Positions 7,225 through 14,916 of a stretch of DNA of 35,281 bases are shown in pieces. Position numbers and translations under genes: made by a program. The notes under the pieces were generated by a model that had not been told where the DNA came from, did no database searches, and worked only from the letters and a program-made list of their open reading frames with translations. This stretch comes from an uncultured Ruminococcus sp. GTDB taxonomy: Bacteria > Bacillota > Clostridia > Oscillospirales > Acutalibacteraceae. The stretch spans positions 1-35,281 of the forward strand of contig CACZZB010000001.1 in assembly GCA_902785555.1 (NCBI GenBank), in the 5' to 3' direction. How positions within the stretch are numbered: position 1 is the first letter of the stretch; every line of letters starts with the position of its first letter.

Positions 7225-7746
7225 TCAGAACGGCAGGTCATCATCTGACGGCGTTGCTATATAATCTCCCGCATCACCGTTTGAATAAGTATTCATAGAG
7301 ACAGGCGGCTCCTGTCTTGGTGGCTGCGGCTGATAGCCGCCCTGCTGATAGCCGTTTTGCTGATAGTTATTATTCTGATAATTATTATTCTGGTAGTTGT
7401 TATAACCACCGTTACCGCCCGATGACTCCGGTTTTGAGTCGCAGAACTCAACATTATCGGCTACAACATCTGTTGTATAGCGTTTATTGCCGTCCCTGTC
7501 GGTATAAGAGCCTGTCTGTATTCTTCCGTTAAGAGCAATTCTTCTGCCCTTGTTGAAATACTTGCATACAAATTCTGCTGTTTTGTTCCAACAAACTATG
7601 TTGATAAAATCTGCCTGACGTTCTTCACCCTGACGGACAAACTGACGGTCAACAGCTATGCTGAACCTTGTATAAGCAAGTCCTGTCTGAGTATGTTTAA
7701 GTTCGGGGTCTGCGGTAAGTCTGCCGATCAAAGATACATTATTCAT
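7225..7746 (-). CDS. ssb: Single-stranded DNA-binding protein
   Basis: 173 residues: an N-terminal OB fold (about 1-105, opening MNNVSLIGRLTADPEL and containing RFSIAVDR and FINIVCW), a flexible Gly/Asn/Gln/Pro-rich linker with repeated NNYQ units (about 112-150), and the acidic tip DDDLPF that recruits repair and replication proteins. It binds ssDNA as a tetramer. It sits between rpsF and rpsR as in most Firmicutes. A ribosome site GGAGGCAG precedes the start. Confidence 0.97.
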   Translation of the reverse strand: MNNVSLIGRLTADPELKHTQTGLAYTRFSIAVDRQFVRQGEERQADFINIVCWNKTAEFVCKYFNKGRRIALNGRIQTGSYTDRDGNKRYTTDVVADNVEFCDSKPESSGGNGGYNNYQNNNYQNNNYQQNGYQQGGYQPQPPRQEPPVSMNTYSNGDAGDYIATPSDDDLPF

Positions 7747-7765
7747 AAAAAAACTGCCTCCTCAA

Positions 7766-8065
7766 TCAAGCCTCTTTTTTGATGATCATTGAACGGAGTA
7801 CACCGTCCGTTATCTTAGTGATTCTGTCGAGTTCTGCAGGGAATTCAGGCTCTGACTTGAAGTCGAAAAGAACATAGTATGCATCTGTTTCCTTGTTGAT
7901 AGGATAAGCAAGTCTTCTCTTGCCCCATTCGTCAACATTCTCAACAGTAGCATTCTTTTCGATAAGTTCCTTGAACTTCTTTACAGTCTCATTTACAGCT
8001 TCTTCACCGAGTTTGAGAGAAACTACGATTACTGCTTCATAAGAATTGATAACTGCCATTTTCAT
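7766..8065 (-). CDS. rpsF: 30S ribosomal protein S6
   Basis: 99 residues with a ferredoxin-like fold. YEAVIVVS opens strand 1, KKFKELIEKN follows, and the conserved WGKRRLAYPINKETDAYYVLFDF block and IKKEA end are present. It forms a dimer with S18 on 16S rRNA. The first ATG (8065) directly follows AAAGGAGG; a second ATG two codons on is possible. It is the first gene of the operon, with a perfect promoter at 8139-8167. Confidence 0.97.
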   Translation of the reverse strand: MKMAVINSYEAVIVVSLKLGEEAVNETVKKFKELIEKNATVENVDEWGKRRLAYPINKETDAYYVLFDFKSEPEFPAELDRITKITDGVLRSMIIKKEA

Positions 8066-8130
8066 TGCACCTCCTTTTGGACATATGACCCTCTTTTACG
8101 AGAGTAAGGAAAGTTACACAATTTTGTGCA
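8066..8130 (-). promoter_or_regulatory. Structured rpsF leader, possible S6:S18 autoregulatory site
   Basis: The transcribed leader contains the hairpin GTTGCACA-AAAT-TGTGTAAC and then ACTCTC-GTAAAA-GAGGGT. A TTTCCTT segment could pair with the AAGGAGG ribosome site. The S6:S18 pair is known to bind rpsF leaders in many bacteria. I do not see the canonical CCG-bulge motif with certainty, so this is positional inference supported by pairing. Confidence 0.35.
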
Positions 8131-8138
8131 ACAGTGCT

Positions 8139-8167
8139 ATTATAACATTTCATCACCAAATTGTCAA
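8139..8167 (-). promoter_or_regulatory. Consensus promoter of rpsF operon
   Basis: TTGACA (8162-8167), 17-base spacer and TATAAT (8139-8144) on the minus strand: a perfect vegetative promoter. Confidence 0.9.
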
Positions 8168-8318
8168 TAGAGGCTCTTTTATTTTTCAAGATTTTTTGTA
8201 TTCTCATTTTATCACCCGATATTCAAACTGTCAATAAAACTTTTTCATCATCCGTACAATATTTTGTACCCCTGTATATCAAAAAATCATTGACATACCT
8301 TTCACCCAAAATTAAACC

Positions 8319-8347
8319 TTGCTTATTTGGAAATAATATAGTATAAT
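8319..8347 (+). promoter_or_regulatory. Promoter of the 8470 gene and galU
   Basis: TTGCTT (8319-8324), 17-base spacer and TATAAT (8342-8347) on the plus strand, 122 bases before the GTG start. Confidence 0.65.
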
Positions 8348-8348
8348 A

Positions 8349-8450
8349 ACAATTAGCAATTAAAAGTCATAAATAAGCAATGAATGTGCAGAAAAATTGC
8401 ATACTGTGATACAGAGCCATTGCTAACTGCTCATTGCTGATTGCCAATTG
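8349..8450. repeat. TTGC-type short repeats flanking a leader
   Basis: AATTAGCAATTA at the left end and a degenerate run of ATTGCTAACTGC units at the right end (8418-8450) form an imperfect inverted pair of about 100 bases in the leader of the 8470 gene. A related run lies at 20604-20635. The function is unknown; a small dispersed intergenic element is likely. Confidence 0.4.
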
Positions 8451-8469
8451 AAAAAAGGGGCGTGGAAGT

Positions 8470-9519
8470 GTGGACTTTATAGGAAAAGTTTGTCCTGTCT
8501 GTTCAAAAAAATTTGAAAACGATGATGATATAGTGGTATGTCCGAAATGCGGTGCTCCTTATCACAGGGAATGCTATTCTGCAAAAGGCAAATGTATATT
8601 CCCCGAACTGCACAAGTCAAAGCAAAGCTGGAAAGAAGTCTATGACAAATCGGAAGATACCACCGTCAAAAATGATAAAACGAAAAATACAGTGATATGT
8701 CCTTTGTGCGGTACAGAAAATCCCAAAAGCTATCCGCTGTGCAAAAAATGCGGAAATATCCTCAGTGACGGCAAAAGCAAACGTTTTCCCTTTGACACGG
8801 ATGACGCTGACAAGGAAACAGACAGTTTTTACGGAGAAGATTCTTTTAATGAAAAATTAAAGAACCTTGCAGAAGAAAATCCGTTTATATTCCTCATAGA
8901 CCCCATGGGAGGAGTTCCGAAAGACGAGGATTTTGACGGTGTCAACGGTGCAGAGCTTGCAAAGTTCGTAAGGGCAAACACTACTTACTATATGCCTACA
9001 TTCATGAAAATAAAAAATATCGGCAGAAGCCGTTTCAACATCCCTGCTTTTTTCCTCACAGGTGCGTGGTACCTCTACCGAAAGCAGTATATCAAGGGTG
9101 CTCTGATATCCCTGATATATTTTGCACTCGTCATTGCAAGATATATCATAACGGTTTTCTATTCAATGCCTGTCATCAAAGAAATACAAGCAACCCTCAC
9201 CGCTTCGGGCTTATCCAATCCCGATTCTCAGGATATCATTTCATGGGCTCTTGAAAACAGTCCCCAAAGCGACTTATGGCTTATCCTTATCCCCTCTATT
9301 ATAGGCACTGTTATTTTTATCCTAAGGCTTATATGCGGCTTTACCGCCAACAGAAGCTATTACAAACACTGCATCCAAAAAGTAAAACAGGTCAAAAAAC
9401 AGCATAACGGTGAAGGCTTATTGAAAGCACTCAGCACCAACGGTGGTGTCAATACACCTCTCGCATGGTCTATCATGGTATGCTATATCATTGCAATATT
9501 CGCCTTTTCACTGTTTTAA
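8470..9519 (+). CDS. RING-like and zinc-ribbon membrane protein (DUF2628-like C-terminus)
   Basis: 349 residues. The N-terminus has a cross-brace-like cysteine/histidine set (C8, C11, C24, C27, H32, C35, C42, H48) typical of the prokaryotic RING-finger domain. A zinc ribbon follows (C77, C80, C91, C94). Then comes an acidic stretch, and from about 175 a membrane region with roughly three to four hydrophobic segments and a WYLYRKQYIKGALIS motif seen in DUF2628 proteins. The zinc domains should lie in the cytoplasm, but their role is unknown. Start is GTG at 8470, with a GGGG-containing ribosome site. It lies 24 bases before galU and is probably co-transcribed with it. Confidence 0.7.
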   Translation: MDFIGKVCPVCSKKFENDDDIVVCPKCGAPYHRECYSAKGKCIFPELHKSKQSWKEVYDKSEDTTVKNDKTKNTVICPLCGTENPKSYPLCKKCGNILSDGKSKRFPFDTDDADKETDSFYGEDSFNEKLKNLAEENPFIFLIDPMGGVPKDEDFDGVNGAELAKFVRANTTYYMPTFMKIKNIGRSRFNIPAFFLTGAWYLYRKQYIKGALISLIYFALVIARYIITVFYSMPVIKEIQATLTASGLSNPDSQDIISWALENSPQSDLWLILIPSIIGTVIFILRLICGFTANRSYYKHCIQKVKQVKKQHNGEGLLKALSTNGGVNTPLAWSIMVCYIIAIFAFSLF

Positions 9520-9543
9520 ATATTTTTTAAAGGAGTTCTTTTT

Positions 9544-10416
9544 ATGAAAGTAACAAAAGCAGTCATCCCTGCCGCAGGACTTGGCACAAGAGTTCTTCCT
9601 GCAACTAAAGCTATGCCCAAAGAAATGTTCCCTATCGTTGACAAACCCGCTATCCAGTACATTGTTGAAGAAGCAGTTCGCTCAGGCATCACCGACATCC
9701 TCATAATCACAAACAGAGGAAAAGGCATTATCGAAGACCATTTCGACCGTACTCCCGCCCTTGAACAAAGACTTCTCGAATCAGGCAAAAATGATGTTTA
9801 CGAACAGCTCGTCGATATCTCCAAGCTCGCAAACATCTACTATATTCGTCAGAAAGAAACAAAGGGTCTCGGTCATGCAGTCAACTGTGCAAGGTCTTTT
9901 GTCGGAAACGAACCTTTTGCAGTTCTCTACGGTGATGATGTCATTATCGGTGAAGACCCCGCCTGTGGTCAGCTCATCAGAGCATACGAAAAATACGGCA
10001 AAGCTGTTGTCGGCATAAAAGCTGTCCCTGAAAGCGAAATTTTCAAATACAGTTCCCTTAAAGTTGAACAGCTTGAAGAAAATATATTCAGCTGTACGGA
10101 TATGGTCGAAAAACCCAAAACCAAAGATGCTGTTCTCTCTCTCTACTCTATCCTCGGAAGATGTGTCCTTACTCCCGATATCTTCGATATCCTCGACAAC
10201 ACCAAGCCCGGTGCAGGCGGTGAGATACAGCTCACTGATGCAATGAAAACTCTTGCTCAGACTGTCGGAATGACAGGCGTTGACTATACGGGAAAACGCT
10301 ATGACATGGGCGATAAATTCGGTATCCTTCAGGCTACTGTCGAAATTGCTCTCCAAAATCCTCTCCTGCGTGAACCGTTCGCAAAATATCTTAAAGAAAT
10401 AGCTCAGACTCTCTGA
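9544..10416 (+). CDS. galU: UTP-glucose-1-phosphate uridylyltransferase
   Basis: 290 residues, the normal family length. The nucleotide-binding N-terminus AAGLGTRVLPATKAMPKEM is complete, as are the downstream VDKPAIQYIVEEAV, KGLGHAV, LYGDDV and GGEIQLTDAM blocks. It makes UDP-glucose from UTP and glucose 1-phosphate for cell-wall glycans, glycolipids and exopolysaccharide, in the cytoplasm. AAAGGAG precedes the ATG. A cyclophilin gene follows 19 bases downstream. Confidence 0.95.
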   Translation: MKVTKAVIPAAGLGTRVLPATKAMPKEMFPIVDKPAIQYIVEEAVRSGITDILIITNRGKGIIEDHFDRTPALEQRLLESGKNDVYEQLVDISKLANIYYIRQKETKGLGHAVNCARSFVGNEPFAVLYGDDVIIGEDPACGQLIRAYEKYGKAVVGIKAVPESEIFKYSSLKVEQLEENIFSCTDMVEKPKTKDAVLSLYSILGRCVLTPDIFDILDNTKPGAGGEIQLTDAMKTLAQTVGMTGVDYTGKRYDMGDKFGILQATVEIALQNPLLREPFAKYLKEIAQTL

Positions 10417-10435
10417 TTGAAAGGAAAATATTATT

Positions 10436-10957
10436 ATGGCTCAGAATCCTATTGTTACCATAACCATGCAAAACGGTGATATCATTAAAGCCGAACTCTA
10501 TCCCGATATCGCTCCCAATACCGTAAACAACTTTATCAGCCTTATCAAAAAGGGCTTCTATAACGGACTGACATTCCACAGAGTTATCTACAACTTCATG
10601 CTTCAGGGCGGATGCCCCAACGGTACAGGCATGGGCGGTCCCGGCTACCACATCAAAGGTGAATTTTCCATGAACGGCTTTAAAAATGACCTCAAACACA
10701 CCGAAGGCGTTCTTTCAATGGCTCGTACAATGATACCCGATTCGGCAGGCTCTCAGTTCTTTATCATGCACAAAAATGCTCCTCATCTTGACGGTCAGTA
10801 TGCCGCTTTCGGAAAGGTAATTGAAGGCATGGACGTTGTAAATGCCATTGCCGAAACCGACACCGATTTCTCCGACAAGCCCCTTGACCCTCAGATAATG
10901 GAAACCGTTACTGTCGATACCTTCGGCATTGACTATCCCGAACCCGAAAAGGTCTGA
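10436..10957 (+). CDS. Cyclophilin-type peptidyl-prolyl isomerase
   Basis: 173 residues without a signal peptide, so cytoplasmic. Conserved cyclophilin blocks are [13 protein letters not shown] (with the catalytic-type Arg), [40 protein letters not shown] and the final MDVVNAI. It catalyses cis-trans isomerisation of peptidyl-prolyl bonds in protein folding. AAAGGAAAAT precedes the start. It ends the galU unit; a strong terminator follows. Confidence 0.93.
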   Translation: MAQNPIVTITMQNGDIIKAELYPDIAPNTVNNFISLIKKGFYNGLTFHRVIYNFMLQGGCPNGTGMGGPGYHIKGEFSMNGFKNDLKHTEGVLSMARTMIPDSAGSQFFIMHKNAPHLDGQYAAFGKVIEGMDVVNAIAETDTDFSDKPLDPQIMETVTVDTFGIDYPEPEKV

Positions 10958-10982
10958 TATTATTTTTCATACCGACAAAATC

Positions 10983-11020
10983 AACAGACGACAGATTTTT
11001 CTGCCGTCTGTTTTGTTTTA
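10983..11020 (+). terminator. Terminator after the cyclophilin gene
   Basis: AACAGACG...CGTCTGTT stem, with an additional inner AGA/TCT pairing around a T-rich loop, followed by TTGTTTTA on the plus strand. Confidence 0.8.
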
Positions 11021-11033
11021 TATCAGAAAATTA

Positions 11034-11062
11034 ACAAATTTCTTCCATGCGAATATACTGTA
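11034..11062 (+). promoter_or_regulatory. Possible mother-cell (SigK-like) promoter of dpaA-dpaB
   Basis: AC (11034-11035), an 18-base spacer and TATACTGTA (11054-11062) approach the SigK pattern AC-N16/17-CATANNNTA. No vegetative promoter is evident between the upstream terminator and dpaA, and dipicolinate synthase genes are SigK targets in other spore formers. The match is weak. Confidence 0.3.
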
Positions 11063-11093
11063 TAAAAAGATTTTTTTATTTGGTGGTTTTGCT

Positions 11094-11939
11094 ATGGATA
11101 ATATAAGCAGTTTCGGGATAATAGGCGGTGACAAAAGACAGCTTTACTGCGGAAAATCCGCCATTGATGACGGTTACGGAGTATATATAAGCGGTTTTGA
11201 AAAATGCGGTACAATGCTCGGTCTGACCGACTCGGACATAAAAAATACCATTCGCAATTCGGATGCTTTTATACTGCCCCTGCCCGTTTCAAAAGACGGT
11301 CTGACACTGAATGCCCCTCTTGCAGATAATATAATACAGCTTGATGAACTTTTTGAAATGATAGGTGATAAGCCTGTATTCTGCGGTATGAAAACCAAAC
11401 TGCCTTTCGGCAGGGACAATGTATTCGATTACAGTATTCGTGAGGAATTTGCCGTTGCAAATGCCGTTCCCACAAGCGAAGGTGCTGTCGAGACCGCTAT
11501 GCTTGAATATGACGGTACTGTCAATAATTCCAAGTGCCTTGTTGCAGGCTATGGGCGTATCGGCAGAGTTCTTTCCGATATACTTTCGGGACTCGGTGCC
11601 GATGTCACTGTCAGTGCAAGAAATCTCAGAGATATAGAATTCATAAAAGCACGGGGCTTTCACGCTGTCTTTACGAACAATCTCACGGGTAAATATGATA
11701 TTATTTTCAATACAATACCCTGTATGATATTCGATTCCCATACCCTTGCAAAGGTCGCTTCAAATGCCCTTGTGATAGACCTTGCTTCAATGCCCGGCGG
11801 CGTTGACTTCAATTCAGCCGAAAGGCTCGGTATCAAAGCTGTCCATGCCCTGTCCCTCCCCGGAAAGGTCGCTCCCAAAACTTCGGGTATTATCATCAAA
11901 AACGCCGTTTATAACATCATCAGGGAGGAAAAACTATGA
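11094..11939 (+). CDS. dpaA: Dipicolinate synthase subunit A
   Basis: 281 residues from ATG 11094, preceded by GGTGG; an open frame continues upstream but lacks a ribosome site and runs into the terminator. The protein has an N-terminal FGIIGGDKRQ, a central SEGAVETAM, the dinucleotide-binding VAGYGRIGRVL and a C-terminal LSLPGKVAPKTSG, all characteristic of DpaA/SpoVFA. With DpaB it converts dihydrodipicolinate-pathway intermediate to dipicolinic acid, which the mother cell exports into the spore core for heat resistance. The stop overlaps the dpaB start as ATGA. It shows that the organism belongs to an endospore-forming lineage. Confidence 0.92.
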   Translation: MDNISSFGIIGGDKRQLYCGKSAIDDGYGVYISGFEKCGTMLGLTDSDIKNTIRNSDAFILPLPVSKDGLTLNAPLADNIIQLDELFEMIGDKPVFCGMKTKLPFGRDNVFDYSIREEFAVANAVPTSEGAVETAMLEYDGTVNNSKCLVAGYGRIGRVLSDILSGLGADVTVSARNLRDIEFIKARGFHAVFTNNLTGKYDIIFNTIPCMIFDSHTLAKVASNALVIDLASMPGGVDFNSAERLGIKAVHALSLPGKVAPKTSGIIIKNAVYNIIREEKL

Positions 11940-12508
11940 ACAGCCCGAAAGTCGGCTTTGCGATATGCGGTTCTTTCTGCACCTTCTCAAAAGCACTTGA
12001 ACAAATGGATATTCTCATAAAATCAGGCTATGAAGTTATACCGATAATGTCATTCAATGCAGGCTCAATTGATACAAGATTCGGAAAAGCAAAGGATATC
12101 TGTGACAGAATAGAGCAATCATGCCAAAGAGATATAATAAAGACAATAAAAGATGCCGAACCGATAGGACCTCAAAAAATGACCGATATAATGCTCGTTG
12201 CACCATGCACCGGCAATACTCTTGCAAAGCTGGCAAATGCTGTTACGGATACTCCCGTTACAATGGCGGTAAAATCACATCTCCGTCAGCAAAAACCCGT
12301 TTTACTCAGTATTGCAACAAATGACGCTCTCGGAGCTTCGGCACAGAATATCGGAAAGCTCCTCAATACAAGACATTACTATTTTGTACCTTTCAGACAG
12401 GACGACCCTTTCAAGAAACCCAATTCCCTTGTTGCTGATTTCACGCTTATACCTCAATCACTTCAGATGGCTCTTGACGAAAAGCAATTACAGCCTGTCA
12501 TTTTATAA
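11936..12508 (+). CDS. dpaB: Dipicolinate synthase subunit B (flavoprotein)
   Basis: 190 residues. The N-terminus GFAICGSFCTFSKAL and the block VAPCTGNTLAKLANAVTDTPV are diagnostic for DpaB/SpoVFB, a member of the flavoprotein (UbiX/Dfp-like) superfamily. It works with DpaA in dipicolinic acid synthesis in the mother cell. The start overlaps the dpaA stop (ATGA), with AGGGAGG just upstream, so the two are translationally coupled. A strong two-way terminator closes the operon. Confidence 0.92.
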   Translation: MNSPKVGFAICGSFCTFSKALEQMDILIKSGYEVIPIMSFNAGSIDTRFGKAKDICDRIEQSCQRDIIKTIKDAEPIGPQKMTDIMLVAPCTGNTLAKLANAVTDTPVTMAVKSHLRQQKPVLLSIATNDALGASAQNIGKLLNTRHYYFVPFRQDDPFKKPNSLVADFTLIPQSLQMALDEKQLQPVIL

Positions 12509-12512
12509 CAAA

Positions 12513-12550
12513 AGCAGTACAGAAGTTTATTTCTGTACTGCTCAAATTTT
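12513..12550 (+). terminator. Terminator between convergent dpaB and the CBM26-like gene
   Basis: A perfect 12-base stem (AGCAGTACAGAA with TTCTGTACTGCT) around a 6-base loop is followed by CAAATTTTTTT on the plus strand. With As on the other side (AACAAA) it can also act weakly on the minus strand for the convergent gene ending at 12552. Confidence 0.9.
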
Positions 12551-12551
12551 T

Positions 12552-14741
12552 TTATACTTCGTAAATTATACCGAAATCAATGGAATTGGCACCCGACTGA
12601 GGATATTTATTCGCCTTTCTTCCGGTAGTATTGTCATTGAATATAATCATTCCGCTTTCAAATTCCTTTGCAACGTCATAGCTGTATGTACCGTCACTGT
12701 TATCGGTCATTTCCTCTCCCGGCCACTTGGCATTTTCTGTTCTGCCACTGCCTTCATCTACATATACATAAGCATAAACCGTACTTTCCCAATTATCGGG
12801 CTTTTTGAATTTTACTGTACCTGCTGATGTTGACGAACTTTTTGATTCTGTTTTTGACGAAGCCGAAGAAGTTTCCGATGACTGTGATGATGTTGTTGAT
12901 GACGATTCATTTTCATCACCGCCGAGAGGATTCTGGAACAAAGTGATATAAGCCACTACACCCAACGCTATTACAAGTATCAGGATAATAATTATCGGGG
13001 CTACTATCTTATTCTGACTTTTCGGTGCTGTAACACGATTGACATTTACACCGACAACCTTTGCATTTTCGTCATGCTTCATAGGCTGTGCAACTACATT
13101 TGAATTATTGGTAAAAATATCCTCATTCATGCCGCTGTCACCGCCGCTCATTTTGCCTGCATACATCTGTTTTTTAAGATTCTTTACATACGATGTCTGG
13201 TCAAAGCTGGGGTCTGACGGAACCTGCTGGGGCGGAAGGTCACTCAGTCTTTCACCTGTTGAAGTCATCTCCGACCTTTCCTGCTGAATGGGCTGTAACG
13301 GAACATTTCCCGAAAATTCATTGGGATTATTCGACCATTGTCGTTGCTGTCTTGGCTGTTGAGGCTGTCTTTGAGGTCTTGGCTGCTGAGACTGCATTGG
13401 CTGTTGCTGCATCTGTGGCTGTACAGGCTGTTGCATAGGCTGGTTGCCATTGAATTCATTCGGATTTGACGACCATTGTCTTTGTTGTCTTTGTGGTCTT
13501 GGCTGCGGTTGTGCCGGCTGCTGCATTGGCTGTTGCTGCATTTGCGGCTGTACAGGCTGTTGCATAGGCTGATTACCGTTATTGAATTCATTCGGATTAC
13601 TTGACCATTGCCTTTGCTGTTGAAGCTGTCTTTGAGGTCTCGGCTGCTGAGGCTGTACGGGTTGTTGTATCTGGGGCTGCTGCATTTGCGGCTGTACAGG
13701 CTGCTGCATAGGCTGATTACCGTTGAATTCATTCGGATTTGATGACCATTGCCTTTGAGGTCTTTGTTGAGGTTGTACAGGCTGTTGCATCTGTGGTTGC
13801 TGTATTTGCGGCTGTACAGGCTGTTGCATAGGCTGATTGCCGTTGAATTCATTCGGATTTGATGACCATTGCCTTTGAGGTCTTTGCTGAGGCTGTACAG
13901 GCTGCTGTATCGGCTGAGGAGTTACAGGTTCTTCTTTCTTTTGAAGAACAACAGACGGTTTTGCAGGCTGATTCGGAACACTCACCTGAATATCTATTTC
14001 GGGTTTTCTGACAGACGGTGCTTTTTGTGACGGCATCTCGACCGTTATATCTGTCTGCGGACGTTTCGGCAGTCCGGCATCGGGGCTGTTTATATCCGGC
14101 AGAGCATTTTCAACGACTTCTTTTTGTATCGATGAAAGCGGAACTGCAGGGGTATTCATTATTTCATCCATGCTGACTTTTCTTTCAAGCTGCATGGGCG
14201 GGAGTATAGTCTGTTCCTTTTCCTTTTGAAGCGGTGTGAGATTTACTGTCGGAGCATTCATTATCTCATTTACGCTGACTTCTCTTTCAAGCTGCATGGG
14301 CGGCAGAACTCCGCTGTCTCCTGTCGGTATCTCGGGAAGATTCTCGATATCATTATTCACTTTTTCGCTGATATCGGTCTGTTGGACTGCATTAGTCTTT
14401 CTCTGCTGAAGTCTTCCGAAAAAGCTGTTCTGTTGAGCCTGTCTTTTAGCTTCTTCGGCTGCAAGCCTTGCCTGTTCGGCGAGTCTTTCTTCTTCAAGTC
14501 TTTTAGCTTCCTCCGCCGCACGTTTTTCTTCTTCTATTCTTCTTTCTTCTTCAAGTCTTTTTGCTTCCTCGGCAGCCTTTGCTTCTTCTTCGGCACGAAG
14601 TGCCTCCTCTGCCGCAAGAAGCTCCTGTTCCATTTCTTCACGGGTCTTGCCTGTTTTTACACTGTAGCCACAGAACGGACAATCCTGACCGTTATTTACT
14701 ATCGAATTTCCGCATCCCGGACAGTCTATCAAAAATGCCAT
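12552..14741 (-). CDS. Zinc-ribbon, Pro/Gln-repeat membrane protein with C-terminal starch-binding-like (CBM26) module
   Basis: 729 residues in clear blocks. 1-30: zinc ribbon (C7, C10, C21, C24). About 32-105: a highly charged EEAKRLEEERR coiled-coil. About 145-215: two copies of a LPPMQLER-VS-EIMN-P unit. About 285-500: five Pro/Gln-rich repeats, each holding RQWSSNPNEF or a variant. About 578-603: one membrane segment (IIIILILVIALGVVAYITLF). About 608-640: a Ser/Thr linker. About 640-729: a module with FKKPDNWESTVYAYVY, AKWPGEEM, GTYSYDV and MIIFND, which resembles starch-binding family 26/25 modules. With no signal peptide, the likely topology is N-terminus inside and module outside. GGAG precedes the ATG. 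The ligand is inferred, not shown; such modules also occur on Ruminococcus proteins of unknown role. Confidence 0.75.
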   Translation of the reverse strand: MAFLIDCPGCGNSIVNNGQDCPFCGYSVKTGKTREEMEQELLAAEEALRAEEEAKAAEEAKRLEEERRIEEEKRAAEEAKRLEEERLAEQARLAAEEAKRQAQQNSFFGRLQQRKTNAVQQTDISEKVNNDIENLPEIPTGDSGVLPPMQLEREVSVNEIMNAPTVNLTPLQKEKEQTILPPMQLERKVSMDEIMNTPAVPLSSIQKEVVENALPDINSPDAGLPKRPQTDITVEMPSQKAPSVRKPEIDIQVSVPNQPAKPSVVLQKKEEPVTPQPIQQPVQPQQRPQRQWSSNPNEFNGNQPMQQPVQPQIQQPQMQQPVQPQQRPQRQWSSNPNEFNGNQPMQQPVQPQMQQPQIQQPVQPQQPRPQRQLQQQRQWSSNPNEFNNGNQPMQQPVQPQMQQQPMQQPAQPQPRPQRQQRQWSSNPNEFNGNQPMQQPVQPQMQQQPMQSQQPRPQRQPQQPRQQRQWSNNPNEFSGNVPLQPIQQERSEMTSTGERLSDLPPQQVPSDPSFDQTSYVKNLKKQMYAGKMSGGDSGMNEDIFTNNSNVVAQPMKHDENAKVVGVNVNRVTAPKSQNKIVAPIIIILILVIALGVVAYITLFQNPLGGDENESSSTTSSQSSETSSASSKTESKSSSTSAGTVKFKKPDNWESTVYAYVYVDEGSGRTENAKWPGEEMTDNSDGTYSYDVAKEFESGMIIFNDNTTGRKANKYPQSGANSIDFGIIYEV
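13300..13890 (-). repeat. In-frame minisatellite encoding Pro/Gln repeats
   Basis: Five copies of a roughly 120-145 base unit, each with a TTGAATTCATTCGGATT-like plus-strand core followed by ACCATTG. Spacing varies by whole codons and copies differ by silent changes, so length variation between strains is likely. The same repeat leaves a long spurious frame in another phase. Confidence 0.8.
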
Positions 14742-14811
14742 ATCAAAAATCTCCTTATCGGTTTAATTTCAGATACATAAAAAGTGCAATTTATACATAT
14801 ATCCACTTAAT

Positions 14812-14840
14812 ATTATATAATATATAACCATTACAGTCAA
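14812..14840 (-). promoter_or_regulatory. Promoter of the CBM26-like gene
   Basis: TTGACT (14835-14840), 17-base spacer and TATAAT (14812-14817) on the minus strand, about 70 bases before the ATG. Confidence 0.75.
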
Positions 14841-14916
14841 TGTTTTTAAATAAAAACCGACAATTTTATCACAATTAACCAAATTTTAAATGTTCTTTAC
14901 GGCAATTATTACACAT

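Noticed and set aside
9781..10356. 191-codon minus-strand frame opposite galU
   Set aside because: Mirror frame of a strongly conserved gene; no ribosome site or family resemblance.
10929..11093. N-terminal extension of dpaA by 55 codons
   Set aside because: The extension runs through the cyclophilin stop and a strong terminator and lacks a ribosome site; ATG 11094 matches the family start.
12312..12827. 171-codon plus-strand frame spanning the dpaB terminator
   Set aside because: It crosses a strong terminator and overlaps two well-supported genes in other frames.
13265..13852. 195-codon frame rich in Ser/Asn/Cys inside the Pro/Gln repeats
   Set aside because: It is a phase-shifted reading of the in-frame minisatellite of the real gene on the same strand; the repeated DNA keeps it open by chance.
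13300..13890. CRISPR array
   Set aside because: The repeats are in-frame coding units with similar interiors, not short repeats separated by unique spacers.
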